A stretch of DNA of 64,000 bases from Muribaculum gordoncarteri (GTDB taxonomy: Bacteria > Bacteroidota > Bacteroidia > Bacteroidales > Muribaculaceae). Below, in pieces: positions 34,665-45,157 of this stretch. The stretch's first letter is position 1, and each line of letters begins with the position of its first letter. The stretch is from the NCBI RefSeq assembly GCF_004803695.1, contig NZ_CP039393.1, positions 2,666,001 to 2,730,000 of the forward strand, written 5' to 3'. The position numbers were made by a program, and so were the translations under genes. The notes beneath the pieces were generated by a model, which ran no database searches, was not told the DNA's origin, and saw only the letters and a program-made list of their open reading frames with translations.

Positions 34665-36908
34665 ATGAAGACTAAAAAGTGGACGTCTTTTGCGGCAGCT
34701 ATTGCTGTCCTCCTCTTAGGGTCATCATGCCAAGACTGGGGCGAAATGGACCCGGCGGCCGGCAATCAAGTGACGCCGACATTGGAAAACGTTGCTACGT
34801 TCTCCTTTGACGAGCCCGAGCTTGACCCGATTGTGTACAAAACGTATGCAAATGCCGACGGACAACTGCCTTCGGTGGTGGAAGATGACATAAAGGGAAA
34901 TGTGCTTAGCCTCAACAACGGCTATGTGACCTTAAACAATCCTCTGAACTCAGTGAAAGTGCAGAAAGCGGTTTCAATGACCTTCTGGATGAAGCAGCCC
35001 CTGGTTGTGAATGTCGATGAAGAAGGCAACGAAACTACCGAGCCCCAGGATCTCACCGGTGCTCTTATTGCATTTGAAAATGAGAATGCGACCTCTAAGA
35101 TGTTCTTCACCGCCAACGGCTGGATCAAATACAACGGCATGGACGGCGAGTGGGAGGATAACAATCCTGCAACTTATGCCACCGGCTACATCCCCGCAGG
35201 CGATTGGCATTATGTGGCGCTTATCATGCGCAATGACGGCTACGGACTATACGTTGACGGACAACAGAAGGTGGAGAAGAAAGTCACCGACTTCGACTGC
35301 TCAAAGATGGTGCAGTTCCTCAACAACGTAAGCAAGATGTATATAGGATCGACCGAAACTTCCAAGCCCTGGATGATTGACGACCTTAAGATATATCGCA
35401 ACGAAATCACAGCCAAGGAAATCGCTCGACCCAACATCGGCAACGGCGGCGGTCAAGGCCCCGGTGGTGATGACAACAAGTTTGAGCCGATTGCTCCTAT
35501 ATTCTTCAACTCATTCGACGCCGGCATGAACGGATGCTCGATATACGGTGCAGGCTCAATAATATATAAGGGCGGTGCGTTTGGAAATGTATTCTCCAAC
35601 GCAAGCGGCGCAATGCGCAGCAACTACCTTGTATTGCCCTCCAACGTGCTCGGTCAGTCGGCCGACACTCAGGCTCTCACAATAGGTGTATGGGTGAACC
35701 GCGGTAACGAAACAGAGTCTTCAGCCTACATGTGGGCACCTCTCTTCACCGCTTACGCATCCCACAACCCCACCGATAACGGAATGCCGATGCTCGCCTG
35801 CCAGTATCGCGGCGTGCTTCAGGTCAACTGCAACGGCTGGAGCGACTACACCGACGACCAGAATGTAAACAAGCAGAACATACTCTATCACGGCGAAAAC
35901 GACTGGCTTGCCGACGGACAGTGGCACTACTACACTGCAGTGTTCACCCCCACAACGGCCAAGGTCTACATCGACGGCGAAATTGCCAATGAATGGGAAA
36001 TCGACGGCACCAACAACACCGCCGCCGGCCTCTTCAGCAACGGCTCGGAACTCCAGTACATCTGCCTCGGCGGTAACCAGGCCTGGAACTGGGGCGACAA
36101 CGACCCCGGATTCTGGTTTGACGACATCGCAATCTACAACCAGGAACTTTCAAAGGCTCAGATCAAGGCCATCATGGGACTCAAGACCAATGTAGCTTAT
36201 GGCAACACATTCAGCAACGATGCCGACAACATGACCCTCAAGGGTGCCGGAACATTCGTTAACGATGAAACTCCCGGATTTGGCAAGATATTCCAGAATG
36301 CCGTAGGCGGTCTTCGCGAGAACTACCTCGTATTCCCCTCCGGAGCACTCTCCAAAGTTGGTGAAACCAAGGAAATGACCATCAACGTATGGCTCAACGC
36401 ATCCAACGCAGGCGCATCCAACACCTACATGTGGTCGCCCGTAATGACCGGTTATGCCGAAGCTCCTGGTGGAAACGGATGCCCGATGTTTGCTTGCCAG
36501 TACCGCGGTGCGCTCATGATCAACAGCAATGGCCCCGACAACTCGGGCGACAACTGGTGTGACTACACCGACGCTCAGAATGTAGCAGGCACCAACCAGA
36601 TTCTGCACGACGCCACCGACTGGCTCGTTGACCACAAGTGGCACCTGTACACAGCAGTGTTCACTCCTACCAGCGCTTTCGTATACTTTGACGGAGAACT
36701 TATCAACGAGTGGGCACTCGACGGTGAAAGCCGAGGACAGCAATGCGACCTTGAAACACTCTCGACACTCGGTTATGTATGTCTTGGAGGAAACCAAGCT
36801 TGGGGATGGGGCGACCCCGATCCCGGATTTGGATTTGACGACATCATGGTATACAATAAGGCTCTGTCACAGGCTGAGATAAAGCAAATCATGAATTTCA
36901 AGAAGTAA
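34665..36908 (+). CDS. Surface lipoprotein with three LamG/ConA-like domains (SusE/F position)
   Basis: 747 residues. Lipoprotein signal with lipobox LLGSSC (Cys22). Three concanavalin A-like (LamG) jelly rolls follow: about 40-265, 270-505 and 510-745. The second and third are clearly related to each other (shared MPMLACQYRG/CPMFACQYRG, WHYYTAVFTPT/WHLYTAVFTPT and YICLGGNQAWNWGD/YVCLGGNQAWGWGD blocks), so an internal duplication occurred. No catalytic residues are seen; a glycan-binding role on the cell surface, like that of SusE/SusF, is inferred from position (BT0365-like). First gene of the right-pointing operon, 26 bp before susC. Confidence 0.82.
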   Translation: MKTKKWTSFAAAIAVLLLGSSCQDWGEMDPAAGNQVTPTLENVATFSFDEPELDPIVYKTYANADGQLPSVVEDDIKGNVLSLNNGYVTLNNPLNSVKVQKAVSMTFWMKQPLVVNVDEEGNETTEPQDLTGALIAFENENATSKMFFTANGWIKYNGMDGEWEDNNPATYATGYIPAGDWHYVALIMRNDGYGLYVDGQQKVEKKVTDFDCSKMVQFLNNVSKMYIGSTETSKPWMIDDLKIYRNEITAKEIARPNIGNGGGQGPGGDDNKFEPIAPIFFNSFDAGMNGCSIYGAGSIIYKGGAFGNVFSNASGAMRSNYLVLPSNVLGQSADTQALTIGVWVNRGNETESSAYMWAPLFTAYASHNPTDNGMPMLACQYRGVLQVNCNGWSDYTDDQNVNKQNILYHGENDWLADGQWHYYTAVFTPTTAKVYIDGEIANEWEIDGTNNTAAGLFSNGSELQYICLGGNQAWNWGDNDPGFWFDDIAIYNQELSKAQIKAIMGLKTNVAYGNTFSNDADNMTLKGAGTFVNDETPGFGKIFQNAVGGLRENYLVFPSGALSKVGETKEMTINVWLNASNAGASNTYMWSPVMTGYAEAPGGNGCPMFACQYRGALMINSNGPDNSGDNWCDYTDAQNVAGTNQILHDATDWLVDHKWHLYTAVFTPTSAFVYFDGELINEWALDGESRGQQCDLETLSTLGYVCLGGNQAWGWGDPDPGFGFDDIMVYNKALSQAEIKQIMNFKK

Positions 36909-36934
36909 ATAACTATAAATCTAAATACTGAATA

Positions 36935-39900
36935 ATGAATAATAACAGCAAAACAGCAAAAGGATGGTGGAGCACAACGCTCCGCCACCTGCTGCCGACA
37001 CTCATATTGATGCTGGTGGCTCAGAGTGCATTTGCTCAGTCAACGCAAGTCACCGGTACTGTCCTTGACGAAACCGGCGAGCCGCTGATTGGCGCCAGCG
37101 TAATCGAAAAAGGCACTGCTACAGGTTCCGCCACCGATTTCGACGGTAACTTCGTGCTCTTCGTTAAAGACCCCGCATCGGCTGTACTTCAGGTTTCCTA
37201 TGTGGGCTATGAAACTCAGGATGTCGCCCTCAAGGGACAGACCAAGATTACAGTGACCCTCAAGGAGTCATCGGCTCTCCTCGACGAAGTCGTTGTCGTT
37301 GGTTACGGTCAGCAGAAGAAGGAATCGGTTGTGGGTGCAATCTCACAGGTTAATTCCGACGACCTCCTCGAAACTCCCGCCGCCAACCTCTCGCAGGCCA
37401 TCACCGGTAAGATTCCCGGTGTGATCACCTCGCAGACTTCAGGTGCCCCCGGTGCCGACGACGCACAGATATTCATCCGTGGTCGCGCGACATTCGCAAG
37501 CGACGCACAGCCCCTCATCCTCGTGGACGGTATCGAGCGTTCATTCTCGCAGATCGCCCCCGACGATATCGAAACCATCTCGGTTCTTAAGGACGCATCG
37601 GCAACCGCCGTTTACGGTGTGCGTGGTGCTAACGGTGTAATGCTCATCACCACCAAGCGCGGTAAGGAGCAGAAGCCCGTAGTGAGCCTCACCGCCAACT
37701 GGCAGTTCCAGACTCCTACCCGCAAGGACACCTACCTTGACTCTTATCAGTCGGTAATGCTTCTTGAAGAGGCTCTCGCCAACGACGGCCTTCCCTCGCA
37801 GTACTCAGCCGCCGACATCGAAATGTATCGCAAGTCGGTTGCAGGTCAGCTCAGCGGTCTTGACGCTCTGCTCTACCCCAACGTTGACTGGTATGACGAA
37901 GTGTTGAAGTCATCGGCTCCCGCACAGCGTTACAACGCAAGCGTGCGCGGTGGTACAAAGCGCATGCGCTACTACGCATCACTCGAATACTACAACCAGG
38001 GTTCGCTCTTCAAGGAACTCTCCAACGACCCCTACGGCAACCCCTCAAGCCTCCACTACCGCCGCTACGGCTTCCGTGCCAACGCCGACTTCTTCCTGTC
38101 AAAGGATCTTACTCTGTCGGTTAACTTCGGTACCCGCTTCGAGGAGCGCAAGGGTCCCAACTCCAGAGAAGAAGACAAACACAGCGAAATATATTATCAG
38201 GCCAACCACATACCCGGATGGCTCTTCCCCGTGGCCTATCAGGCTCAGAACGGTGAAACCACCAAGACTCTCTACGCAGGTACCTCACAGTATCAGCTGA
38301 ACCCCTACGCGATTCTTGCCGAATCGGGTTACTACAAGGGCGTGAACACCGTGAACGAAACCAACTTCATCGCCGACTACAAGATGGATTGGCTCACCCC
38401 CGGCCTCAGCGCACGCGCCATGATGTCATTTGACTACGAGAACTATCACCGTTCACTCTACAGCAAGTCGTTTGCAACCTACGAGCTCATGAAGGACAAC
38501 AACGGTGTTCCCTACGATCCCACTTCGATCGACTCTTACAACCGCTTCAACTCCGACGGTACGCTCGCTCACTCACGCAGCAGCTTCACCCTCTACAAGC
38601 TCTACATGGAGGCTCAGCTCAACTACAAGCGCATCTTCAACCAGGTGCACGATGTTACGGCAATGGTGCTCTACATGCAGAATGACTTCCGTCGCCAGAG
38701 CGAACTCGCTCACCGCTACCAGGGTGTTGTAGGTCGTGTGACTTACGGATACGACAACCGCTACCTCGCCGAAATCAATGTCGGTTACAACGGTTCCGAG
38801 AACTTCGCCAAGGGTCGCCGCTTCGGTTTCTTCCCCGCATTCTCTCTCGGTTGGCGCATCGCCCAGGAGTCGTTCATGGAAAATACCCGCAACTGGCTCG
38901 ACAACCTCAAGCTCCGTGCAAGCTACGGTCAGGTAGGTAACGACTCTTACAGCCAGCGATTCCTCTACGAGCAGAAGTGGTTACAGATCGGCAACGACTA
39001 CTACTTCGGTACTTCAGGCCAGACCGGTATCTTCGAGCAGCAGTATCCCAACTACGCAGTTACCTGGGAGCGCGCTCACAAGTACAACGTAGGTCTTGAA
39101 TTCGGACTGTTCAACAGCACCTTGACCGGTAACATCGACTACTTCTACGAGAAGCGTAACGACATCTTGACCGAATACCTCACCCGCCCCTGGTGGTTCG
39201 GTGTATCTTCGGCTGCTGGTAACCTCGGTAAGACAACCAACCAGGGTTATGAAATCGAACTTCACTACAACAACTCTATAGGTCGTGACTTCAACTACTC
39301 GGTAGGTCTTACCTACTCTCACGCCAAGAACAAGATCGTGGCTATGGACGAGCCCGCCAACAAGACCGGATACCGCAAGCGTGAAGGTCATGCTATCGGC
39401 CAGTTCTTCGGACTCATCGCCGACGGATTCGTAACTCAGGCCGACCTCGACGGCGGCAAGCTCCCCGTGTCGACATTCGGCGACGTGAAGGTCGGTGACC
39501 TCAAGTACCGCGACATGAACGGCGACGGATTTATCGACGACCGCGATGAAACATTCATCGGCTACAGCGACATCCCCGAAAACACTTTCGCACTCACTCT
39601 CGGTGCCAACTGGAAAGGCATTGGTTTCAGCGTGATGTTCCAGGGTGTTGACCACGTGAGCCGTTACTACGACGCCGAGGCAATGTACGCATTCGTTAAC
39701 GGCGGTAAGGTTAAGGAACACCACCTCGACCGTTGGAACCCCGCATTGAGCGAAGCTCAGAACCTTGCTCAGGCCAAGTATCCCTTGCTTCACTACGACA
39801 GCAACGGCAACCACAACCAGCGTCAGAACTCATTCTTCCTGAAGAACGGTTCATTCTGCCGTCTGAAGAACATCGAGCTCTCCTACACTCTCCCCGAGAA

Positions 39901-40063
39901 GTGGACCAAGCACGTGTTCATGAGCCAGTGCCGCTTCTATGTGAACGCCAACAACCTCATAACCTGGGACCATCTTGATGGACTCACCGACCCCGAAAGC
40001 AGCGGCTCCAACCGTTACCCCATCTGTAAGACCGTTAACTTCGGTGTAAACATTCAATTCTAA
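36935..40063 (+). CDS. SusC-like TonB-dependent outer-membrane transporter 1
   Basis: 1042 residues. Signal peptide ending SAFAQ, an N-terminal carboxypeptidase-regulatory-like domain (VTGTVLDETGEPLIGASVIEKG), the TonB box region DEVVVVGYGQQKKES, a plug domain with GVRGANGVMLITTKRG, and a 22-strand barrel ending in the aromatic VNFGVNIQF. Together with the following SusD it forms a pedal-bin importer for arabino-oligosaccharides across the outer membrane. Next gene follows after 7 or 16 bp. Confidence 0.95.
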   Translation: MNNNSKTAKGWWSTTLRHLLPTLILMLVAQSAFAQSTQVTGTVLDETGEPLIGASVIEKGTATGSATDFDGNFVLFVKDPASAVLQVSYVGYETQDVALKGQTKITVTLKESSALLDEVVVVGYGQQKKESVVGAISQVNSDDLLETPAANLSQAITGKIPGVITSQTSGAPGADDAQIFIRGRATFASDAQPLILVDGIERSFSQIAPDDIETISVLKDASATAVYGVRGANGVMLITTKRGKEQKPVVSLTANWQFQTPTRKDTYLDSYQSVMLLEEALANDGLPSQYSAADIEMYRKSVAGQLSGLDALLYPNVDWYDEVLKSSAPAQRYNASVRGGTKRMRYYASLEYYNQGSLFKELSNDPYGNPSSLHYRRYGFRANADFFLSKDLTLSVNFGTRFEERKGPNSREEDKHSEIYYQANHIPGWLFPVAYQAQNGETTKTLYAGTSQYQLNPYAILAESGYYKGVNTVNETNFIADYKMDWLTPGLSARAMMSFDYENYHRSLYSKSFATYELMKDNNGVPYDPTSIDSYNRFNSDGTLAHSRSSFTLYKLYMEAQLNYKRIFNQVHDVTAMVLYMQNDFRRQSELAHRYQGVVGRVTYGYDNRYLAEINVGYNGSENFAKGRRFGFFPAFSLGWRIAQESFMENTRNWLDNLKLRASYGQVGNDSYSQRFLYEQKWLQIGNDYYFGTSGQTGIFEQQYPNYAVTWERAHKYNVGLEFGLFNSTLTGNIDYFYEKRNDILTEYLTRPWWFGVSSAAGNLGKTTNQGYEIELHYNNSIGRDFNYSVGLTYSHAKNKIVAMDEPANKTGYRKREGHAIGQFFGLIADGFVTQADLDGGKLPVSTFGDVKVGDLKYRDMNGDGFIDDRDETFIGYSDIPENTFALTLGANWKGIGFSVMFQGVDHVSRYYDAEAMYAFVNGGKVKEHHLDRWNPALSEAQNLAQAKYPLLHYDSNGNHNQRQNSFFLKNGSFCRLKNIELSYTLPEKWTKHVFMSQCRFYVNANNLITWDHLDGLTDPESSGSNRYPICKTVNFGVNIQF

Positions 40064-40079
40064 TTGCCTTATGATTATT

Positions 40080-41891
40080 ATGAAAAAAACAATCCAAAAT
40101 ATAGCTGCTGTGGTGCTTCTCGGCTCAACAATGTCGCTCGCTTCTTGCGGTGACTTCCTTGAGAAGCAGCCCTCCAACGAGCTCACCGAGGACAAGACCT
40201 ACGGAAACTGGAGTATGTTTGAGTACTTCCACAACGACACTTACAACTTCCTCCGTCACGGAGCTCTGCGCATCGGTAACTCTTGGCTTGATTCAGCAAC
40301 CGACCTTGCTGAAACATCCTACTCCAACGGTGGTACCCGCACTTCGTTCAACATCGGTAACTACTATGCCGGTGGCGGCGCCGACGAGCTCACCTCTACT
40401 TGGGAGTCGCGCTATCGCGGAATCCGCAAGTGCAACCGTGTAATCACAGGCATCGACCGCGTGCCCTTCGACATCACCAAGACCGAGGAGGAGAACCTTG
40501 CCCTCCGTCGCACAATGGTGGCCGAGGCCCGTGCATTCCGCGCCTACTTCTACTGGGAAATGTTCCTCCGCTACGGTCCTATACCCATCATCAAGGAGGT
40601 TCTCGATCCTGAAGAGGACATGATTACACCCTACACCAAGCGCCCCACTGTAAAGGAGTATGTTGTTGACTTCATCCTCAACGAACTCAAGGAGGCCGAG
40701 CCCGACATGCTTCCCTACGAAGAAGCCTTCGTGTCGACCAAGAGCGGTCGCCTCTCTCAGCCCATGGCACGTGCGCTTGCATCACGCATCAAGCTCTACA
40801 TGGCATCGCCCCGCTACGCGGCTCAGTCAGGCATAACCTGGCAGGATGCTGCCGACGCTGCCAAAAGCTTCATCGAGGACTACGGCGCTAACTTCGCCCT
40901 CTATCAGGAGGACAACATCCCCGGTGGAACCAACTATCGCAATGCAGTGCTCCGCACTCACTACACCGGCAATAACCATGAGGTAATCTTCTTCCGCAAC
41001 GATGTTACCATCGGATGGGGAGGCATCAGCCTCGACTCTCCCGTAGGCGAAGGCGGCTCGGGCGGTAACTGTCCCTCGCAGAATCTTGTCGACATGTATG
41101 ACATGGCCGACGGTTCGTCACCCTTCGCTCAGTATGACCTCACCGGTGCTCCGGTATATGTCAACGGAACTCCCACCGTCAATCCCGCAAGCGGCTACAA
41201 CGACGAGGCTATGTGGAGCAACCGCGACCCGCGCCTCGAAGCTACAGTGCTTCACCACGGATTTGCCTGGGGTAACAGTACCGTTCGTCCCGACAACCGC
41301 ATCAACGTAATATACGGTATGGCCGACAACCCCGCAGGTAACGCCAACTCGACCCCCACAGGCTACTACATGGCCAAGTACATTCCCGCCGAAATCCTTT
41401 CAGGTACTCACGCAGGTAGCGCCTACCGACTCTGGACCATCATCCGCTACGCCGAGATTCTCCTCAACTACGCCGAGGCTCTCAACGAAGCTCAAGGTCC
41501 CTCAGCTACAGTGTTCGACCTCCTCGACCAGATTCGTCACCGCGCAGGCATTACCGGTAACGTTGCCGACCGCGCCGACCTTCAGGATCAGGATGCTCTC
41601 CGTCGATTCATCCGCAAGGAGCGCACTGTTGAGTTCGCGTTCGAGGAGCATCGTCCTTGGGATGTTCGCCGCTGGAATGTGGCTGTAGAGGCTCTCTCTC
41701 GCCCCATCTACGGTGTTACGGTGACCCGTGTTGGAAACGCTACCGATGCCGACTACGACTTCGTACCCGGCAACTACAAGATCACCCGCAAGGTGGCTCA
41801 GGCTCGCGTTTTCGACGAAAAGATGTACCTCTATCCCATCCCTGAGGAGGAAGTATGGAAAACCGGTCTTGAAAACAATCCCGGATGGTAA
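40080..41891 (+). CDS. SusD-like surface glycan-binding lipoprotein 1
   Basis: About 603 residues from MKKTIQNIAAVVLL (an ATG three codons upstream is equally usable). Lipobox SLASC (Cys23). SusD-type alpha-helical TPR scaffold with RYAEILLNYAEALNEA and the C-terminal FRKERTVEFAFEEHRPWDVRRW-like block. It acts as the lid of the SusC1 barrel and binds substrate at the surface. The C-terminus ends PIPEEEVWKTGLENNPGW, as usual in the family. Confidence 0.95.
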   Translation: MKKTIQNIAAVVLLGSTMSLASCGDFLEKQPSNELTEDKTYGNWSMFEYFHNDTYNFLRHGALRIGNSWLDSATDLAETSYSNGGTRTSFNIGNYYAGGGADELTSTWESRYRGIRKCNRVITGIDRVPFDITKTEEENLALRRTMVAEARAFRAYFYWEMFLRYGPIPIIKEVLDPEEDMITPYTKRPTVKEYVVDFILNELKEAEPDMLPYEEAFVSTKSGRLSQPMARALASRIKLYMASPRYAAQSGITWQDAADAAKSFIEDYGANFALYQEDNIPGGTNYRNAVLRTHYTGNNHEVIFFRNDVTIGWGGISLDSPVGEGGSGGNCPSQNLVDMYDMADGSSPFAQYDLTGAPVYVNGTPTVNPASGYNDEAMWSNRDPRLEATVLHHGFAWGNSTVRPDNRINVIYGMADNPAGNANSTPTGYYMAKYIPAEILSGTHAGSAYRLWTIIRYAEILLNYAEALNEAQGPSATVFDLLDQIRHRAGITGNVADRADLQDQDALRRFIRKERTVEFAFEEHRPWDVRRWNVAVEALSRPIYGVTVTRVGNATDADYDFVPGNYKITRKVAQARVFDEKMYLYPIPEEEVWKTGLENNPGW

Positions 41892-41923
41892 AAATCTTAA
41901 ATCGCTTTATTTTTAGACCAATT

Positions 41924-44900
41924 ATGGATAACATCATAAAATATTTGTCAGCTAAAGGTAAATACCTTCTGACCGCAGTGCTTCTGGGCAGCACGCTCGC
42001 TATGTCGGCTGCCGGAGGTCGAGAAGTAAAGGGTCGCGTTGTCGATCCCGAAGGCAATCCCATTCCGGGAGCTGTGGTAAACCTTGCCGAGCAGAGCCGC
42101 ATCGTGCTCACCGACCAGGACGGTAACTTCGTCCTCAAGGATGCCGGCTACGACGATGAAGTCAACGCAAAGTGCATCGGCTTCCTCACCAACATCGTGA
42201 CAATCGAGGATCTTGACACTCCCCTCGTCATAACTCTTGAACCCGACAACGACGCTTACGCTCATCTCCGTCAGGTAGCTTTCGCCGAGAAGCCCTCAAA
42301 GTTCATGACCGAGTCTACCTCAATGGTGACCGGACAGGAGCTCCAGCGCTATCCCGTGACCGTGCTCCAGAACGCCTTCAACTCACTCCTCACCGGTGTA
42401 CAGACCTATGAGGCATCATCCGAGCCCGGTTGGTCGGAAACCGCAATGTACATCCGCGGTGTCCGCACCCTCAACTCGGCTGCCCGCAGCCCGCTGGTAA
42501 TCGTGGACAACGTTGAGCGTGACATCTCGTTCCTCGATGCATTCCCCATCGACAACGTGACAGTGCTCAAGGATGCTGCCGCTACCGCTCTCTACGGTAT
42601 GCGCGGTGCCAACGGTGTCATCCTCGTAACCACCAAGCGTGGCGACGCCGGAAAGACCAACATCGAGTTCACTCAGGAAATAGGATTCCAGACTCTTACC
42701 GGAAAGGTTGAGAACCAGAACTCCTACAACATCGCCCTCACCCGCAACCAGGTGCGTTACCTCGACGGCCGCGAGCCCCTCTACACCGCCGAGCAGATTG
42801 AGAAGTATCGTCGCGTAAGCAACGGTGAAACTCTCGACGGCATGGACCGCTACCGCTACTTCAACACCAACTGGTTTGATGTTCTCTATCGCGAAACAGC
42901 TCCGGTAGTTAAGACCAACCTCCAGATTTCAGGTGGTAACAACCGCGCCCGCTACTACGTGTCGTTCTCTTACCTCCGTCAGGAAGGTATGTGGAACAGC
43001 GAAGGTACCAAGTTCAACGACCGCTTCACCACCCAGCACACTCTCAACCGCTGGAACCTCCGAAGCAACCTCGACATCAATGTCAACAAGTATCTCCGCG
43101 TAGGTCTTGACCTTGGAGGTCGTATCGACAACATCCTCCAGCCCACCACCCGTGTGTTTGACCTCACTACATTCGGTGCCGTGGAGGCCGACCCCATGCG
43201 TCCCGTTTACTGTCCCAACGGCGAGCTTTATGTCGACGGTAGCGCAAGCAACCCCATCTACCAGCTCGGTTCATCGGGTCAGGAGCGTAACCGCCGCCGC
43301 CAGCTCTACTCTACATTGAACGTTAACGGCGACCTCAGCCCCATCACCAAGGGTCTTAGCACCAACCTCGTCATAAGCTTCGACGCATTCGATGTATTCC
43401 AGTCGACTCAGACCAATGGTGTCGATGCCTACAGCTACGACTTCACCAACATGGCCGTGACCGATGTAAAGGACTTCACCTATACTCAGACCCGCAAATA
43501 CTCGGAGCTCACTAACCCCTCGGCTAACGAGCGTGCCAACTCCTGGACCATCAACCTCCGCTACGGATTCCGCTACGACCGCACATTCGGCAAGCACCAC
43601 ATCGATGCCAACGCATTTGTGCGCACCTATCAGCAGCGTCTTAACGTGCGTGAGGCCAACTCCGACAACGGTATGTACTCATCTGACCGTTACCTCTCTT
43701 GGAACGGTGCAGCAACCTATATCTTCGACAACCGCTACGTCATCAACGGAAGCATCTCGCGCATGGGTAACGATAACTTCACACCCGACAACCGCTGGGA
43801 TACATTCTGGGGCGTAGGTGCAGCATGGGTGGCTTCGGAAGAGTCATTCCTCCGCAACGACAACATCAACCTCCTCAAGCTTCGCGCAAGCTACGGTAAG
43901 GCAGGTATGAGCGACACCGGTGCAGGCCGTTATCCCTACCAGTCGACCTACTCGTCCAACGGTGGATACGGATTCGGTGAAAACAGTGCAACTTGGATTC
44001 CCGGTTACATCGAAAGTGCCGCCGGTAACCCCAACAACAAGTGGGAAATCTCCAAGATGGTAAACGTAGGTCTTGACTGGGACTTCTGGGGCAAGAAACT
44101 CTACGGTTCATTCGACATGTTCAAGGAGTGGCGTAGCGACATCCTCGTCGACCGCACCACCAACCCCGCAATCCTCGGTATCACATTTGCCAAGGACTCC
44201 TACGGTAAGGTTGAGTCAAAGGGTCTTGAGCTTACAATAGGCCACACCAACAAGATTGGAAAGGTTACCTACTCTATCGAAGGTCTTCTCTCGTGGAACA
44301 CCAACAAGATCACCGAGATGGACGAGCCCGAACCCGCTGTCGAGTGGCAGCGCAAGACCGGAAAGCGCATCTTTGACTACGCTTCGGTGTCATCGCTCTA
44401 CGAGTGGGAAAACCGCTCGGCAATCGGTGGATGGAATCAGTACCGCTTCGTGCAGTGGGCATCGGATCCCAACCTGATTTCAACCTCACAGCAGGATGCA
44501 ATCGATCACCCCGAAAAGTACCCCTACAACTCTTTCTCGGGTGGTGGCCAGAAACTCGGTACCGCAGTGTTCAAGGACCTCAACGGCGACCGCATAATCG
44601 ACTCTCGCGACATGGAGCCCTTCGGCTACACAATCATCCCCGAATTGACTCCCTCGATCTCACTGTCGGCTCAGTATGCCGGATTTGACCTCCGCGTCAT
44701 CGGTACAGCCTACCTCAACCGTTCAGTGTTCCTGTCACCCTCTATGACCTTCTCGGAATGGGGTTCCAACAACTCAACCCACGCTGTAAAGGACGCTTGG
44801 GGTTACTACACCGACGATCCCAACGACCCGCGCAACATCAACGCAAAGTATCCCCGTCTGAGCTACTCGTTCAACACCGAGGACTCTTCACGTGACAACG

Positions 44901-45154
44901 GTTCTTACCAGAACGACATCTGGATCATGAACGGCGACTACTTTGCACTGCGTAACATCGAGTTCGGATACTCACTTCCCAAAAAGCTCATCGCTAAGGC
45001 TTACATGACTCGTTGTCGCGTTTACTTCAGCGCTTACAACATCGCCACATTCAGCCATCTCCCCAAGGGTATGGACCCCGAGAAGCCCATGTCTTACTGC
45101 TGGTGGTATCCCAAGACCCGTACATTCTCTTTCGGTTTAAACGTTGCATTCTAA
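41924..45154 (+). CDS. SusC-like TonB-dependent transporter 2 with atypical TonB box
   Basis: About 1076 residues from MDNIIKYLSAKGKYL at 41924; the frame is open to 41885, but that would overlap susD1 and precede the signal peptide. N-terminal domain EVKGRVVDPEGNPIPGAVVN, plug with GMRGANGVILVTTKRG, and barrel ending FSFGLNVAF. Instead of the usual DEVVVVGYG it reads HLRQVAFAEKPSKFMTEST between the N-terminal domain and the plug, so the TonB box is degenerate. It is the second transporter of a tandem SusCD-SusCD arrangement, as in B. thetaiotaomicron BT0361-BT0364. Confidence 0.94.
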   Translation: MDNIIKYLSAKGKYLLTAVLLGSTLAMSAAGGREVKGRVVDPEGNPIPGAVVNLAEQSRIVLTDQDGNFVLKDAGYDDEVNAKCIGFLTNIVTIEDLDTPLVITLEPDNDAYAHLRQVAFAEKPSKFMTESTSMVTGQELQRYPVTVLQNAFNSLLTGVQTYEASSEPGWSETAMYIRGVRTLNSAARSPLVIVDNVERDISFLDAFPIDNVTVLKDAAATALYGMRGANGVILVTTKRGDAGKTNIEFTQEIGFQTLTGKVENQNSYNIALTRNQVRYLDGREPLYTAEQIEKYRRVSNGETLDGMDRYRYFNTNWFDVLYRETAPVVKTNLQISGGNNRARYYVSFSYLRQEGMWNSEGTKFNDRFTTQHTLNRWNLRSNLDINVNKYLRVGLDLGGRIDNILQPTTRVFDLTTFGAVEADPMRPVYCPNGELYVDGSASNPIYQLGSSGQERNRRRQLYSTLNVNGDLSPITKGLSTNLVISFDAFDVFQSTQTNGVDAYSYDFTNMAVTDVKDFTYTQTRKYSELTNPSANERANSWTINLRYGFRYDRTFGKHHIDANAFVRTYQQRLNVREANSDNGMYSSDRYLSWNGAATYIFDNRYVINGSISRMGNDNFTPDNRWDTFWGVGAAWVASEESFLRNDNINLLKLRASYGKAGMSDTGAGRYPYQSTYSSNGGYGFGENSATWIPGYIESAAGNPNNKWEISKMVNVGLDWDFWGKKLYGSFDMFKEWRSDILVDRTTNPAILGITFAKDSYGKVESKGLELTIGHTNKIGKVTYSIEGLLSWNTNKITEMDEPEPAVEWQRKTGKRIFDYASVSSLYEWENRSAIGGWNQYRFVQWASDPNLISTSQQDAIDHPEKYPYNSFSGGGQKLGTAVFKDLNGDRIIDSRDMEPFGYTIIPELTPSISLSAQYAGFDLRVIGTAYLNRSVFLSPSMTFSEWGSNNSTHAVKDAWGYYTDDPNDPRNINAKYPRLSYSFNTEDSSRDNGSYQNDIWIMNGDYFALRNIEFGYSLPKKLIAKAYMTRCRVYFSAYNIATFSHLPKGMDPEKPMSYCWWYPKTRTFSFGLNVAF

Positions 45155-45157
45155 TTC

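Noticed and set aside
39014-39814. 266-codon open frame on the minus strand
   Set aside because: Antisense shadow of SusC 1; no start-region signals.
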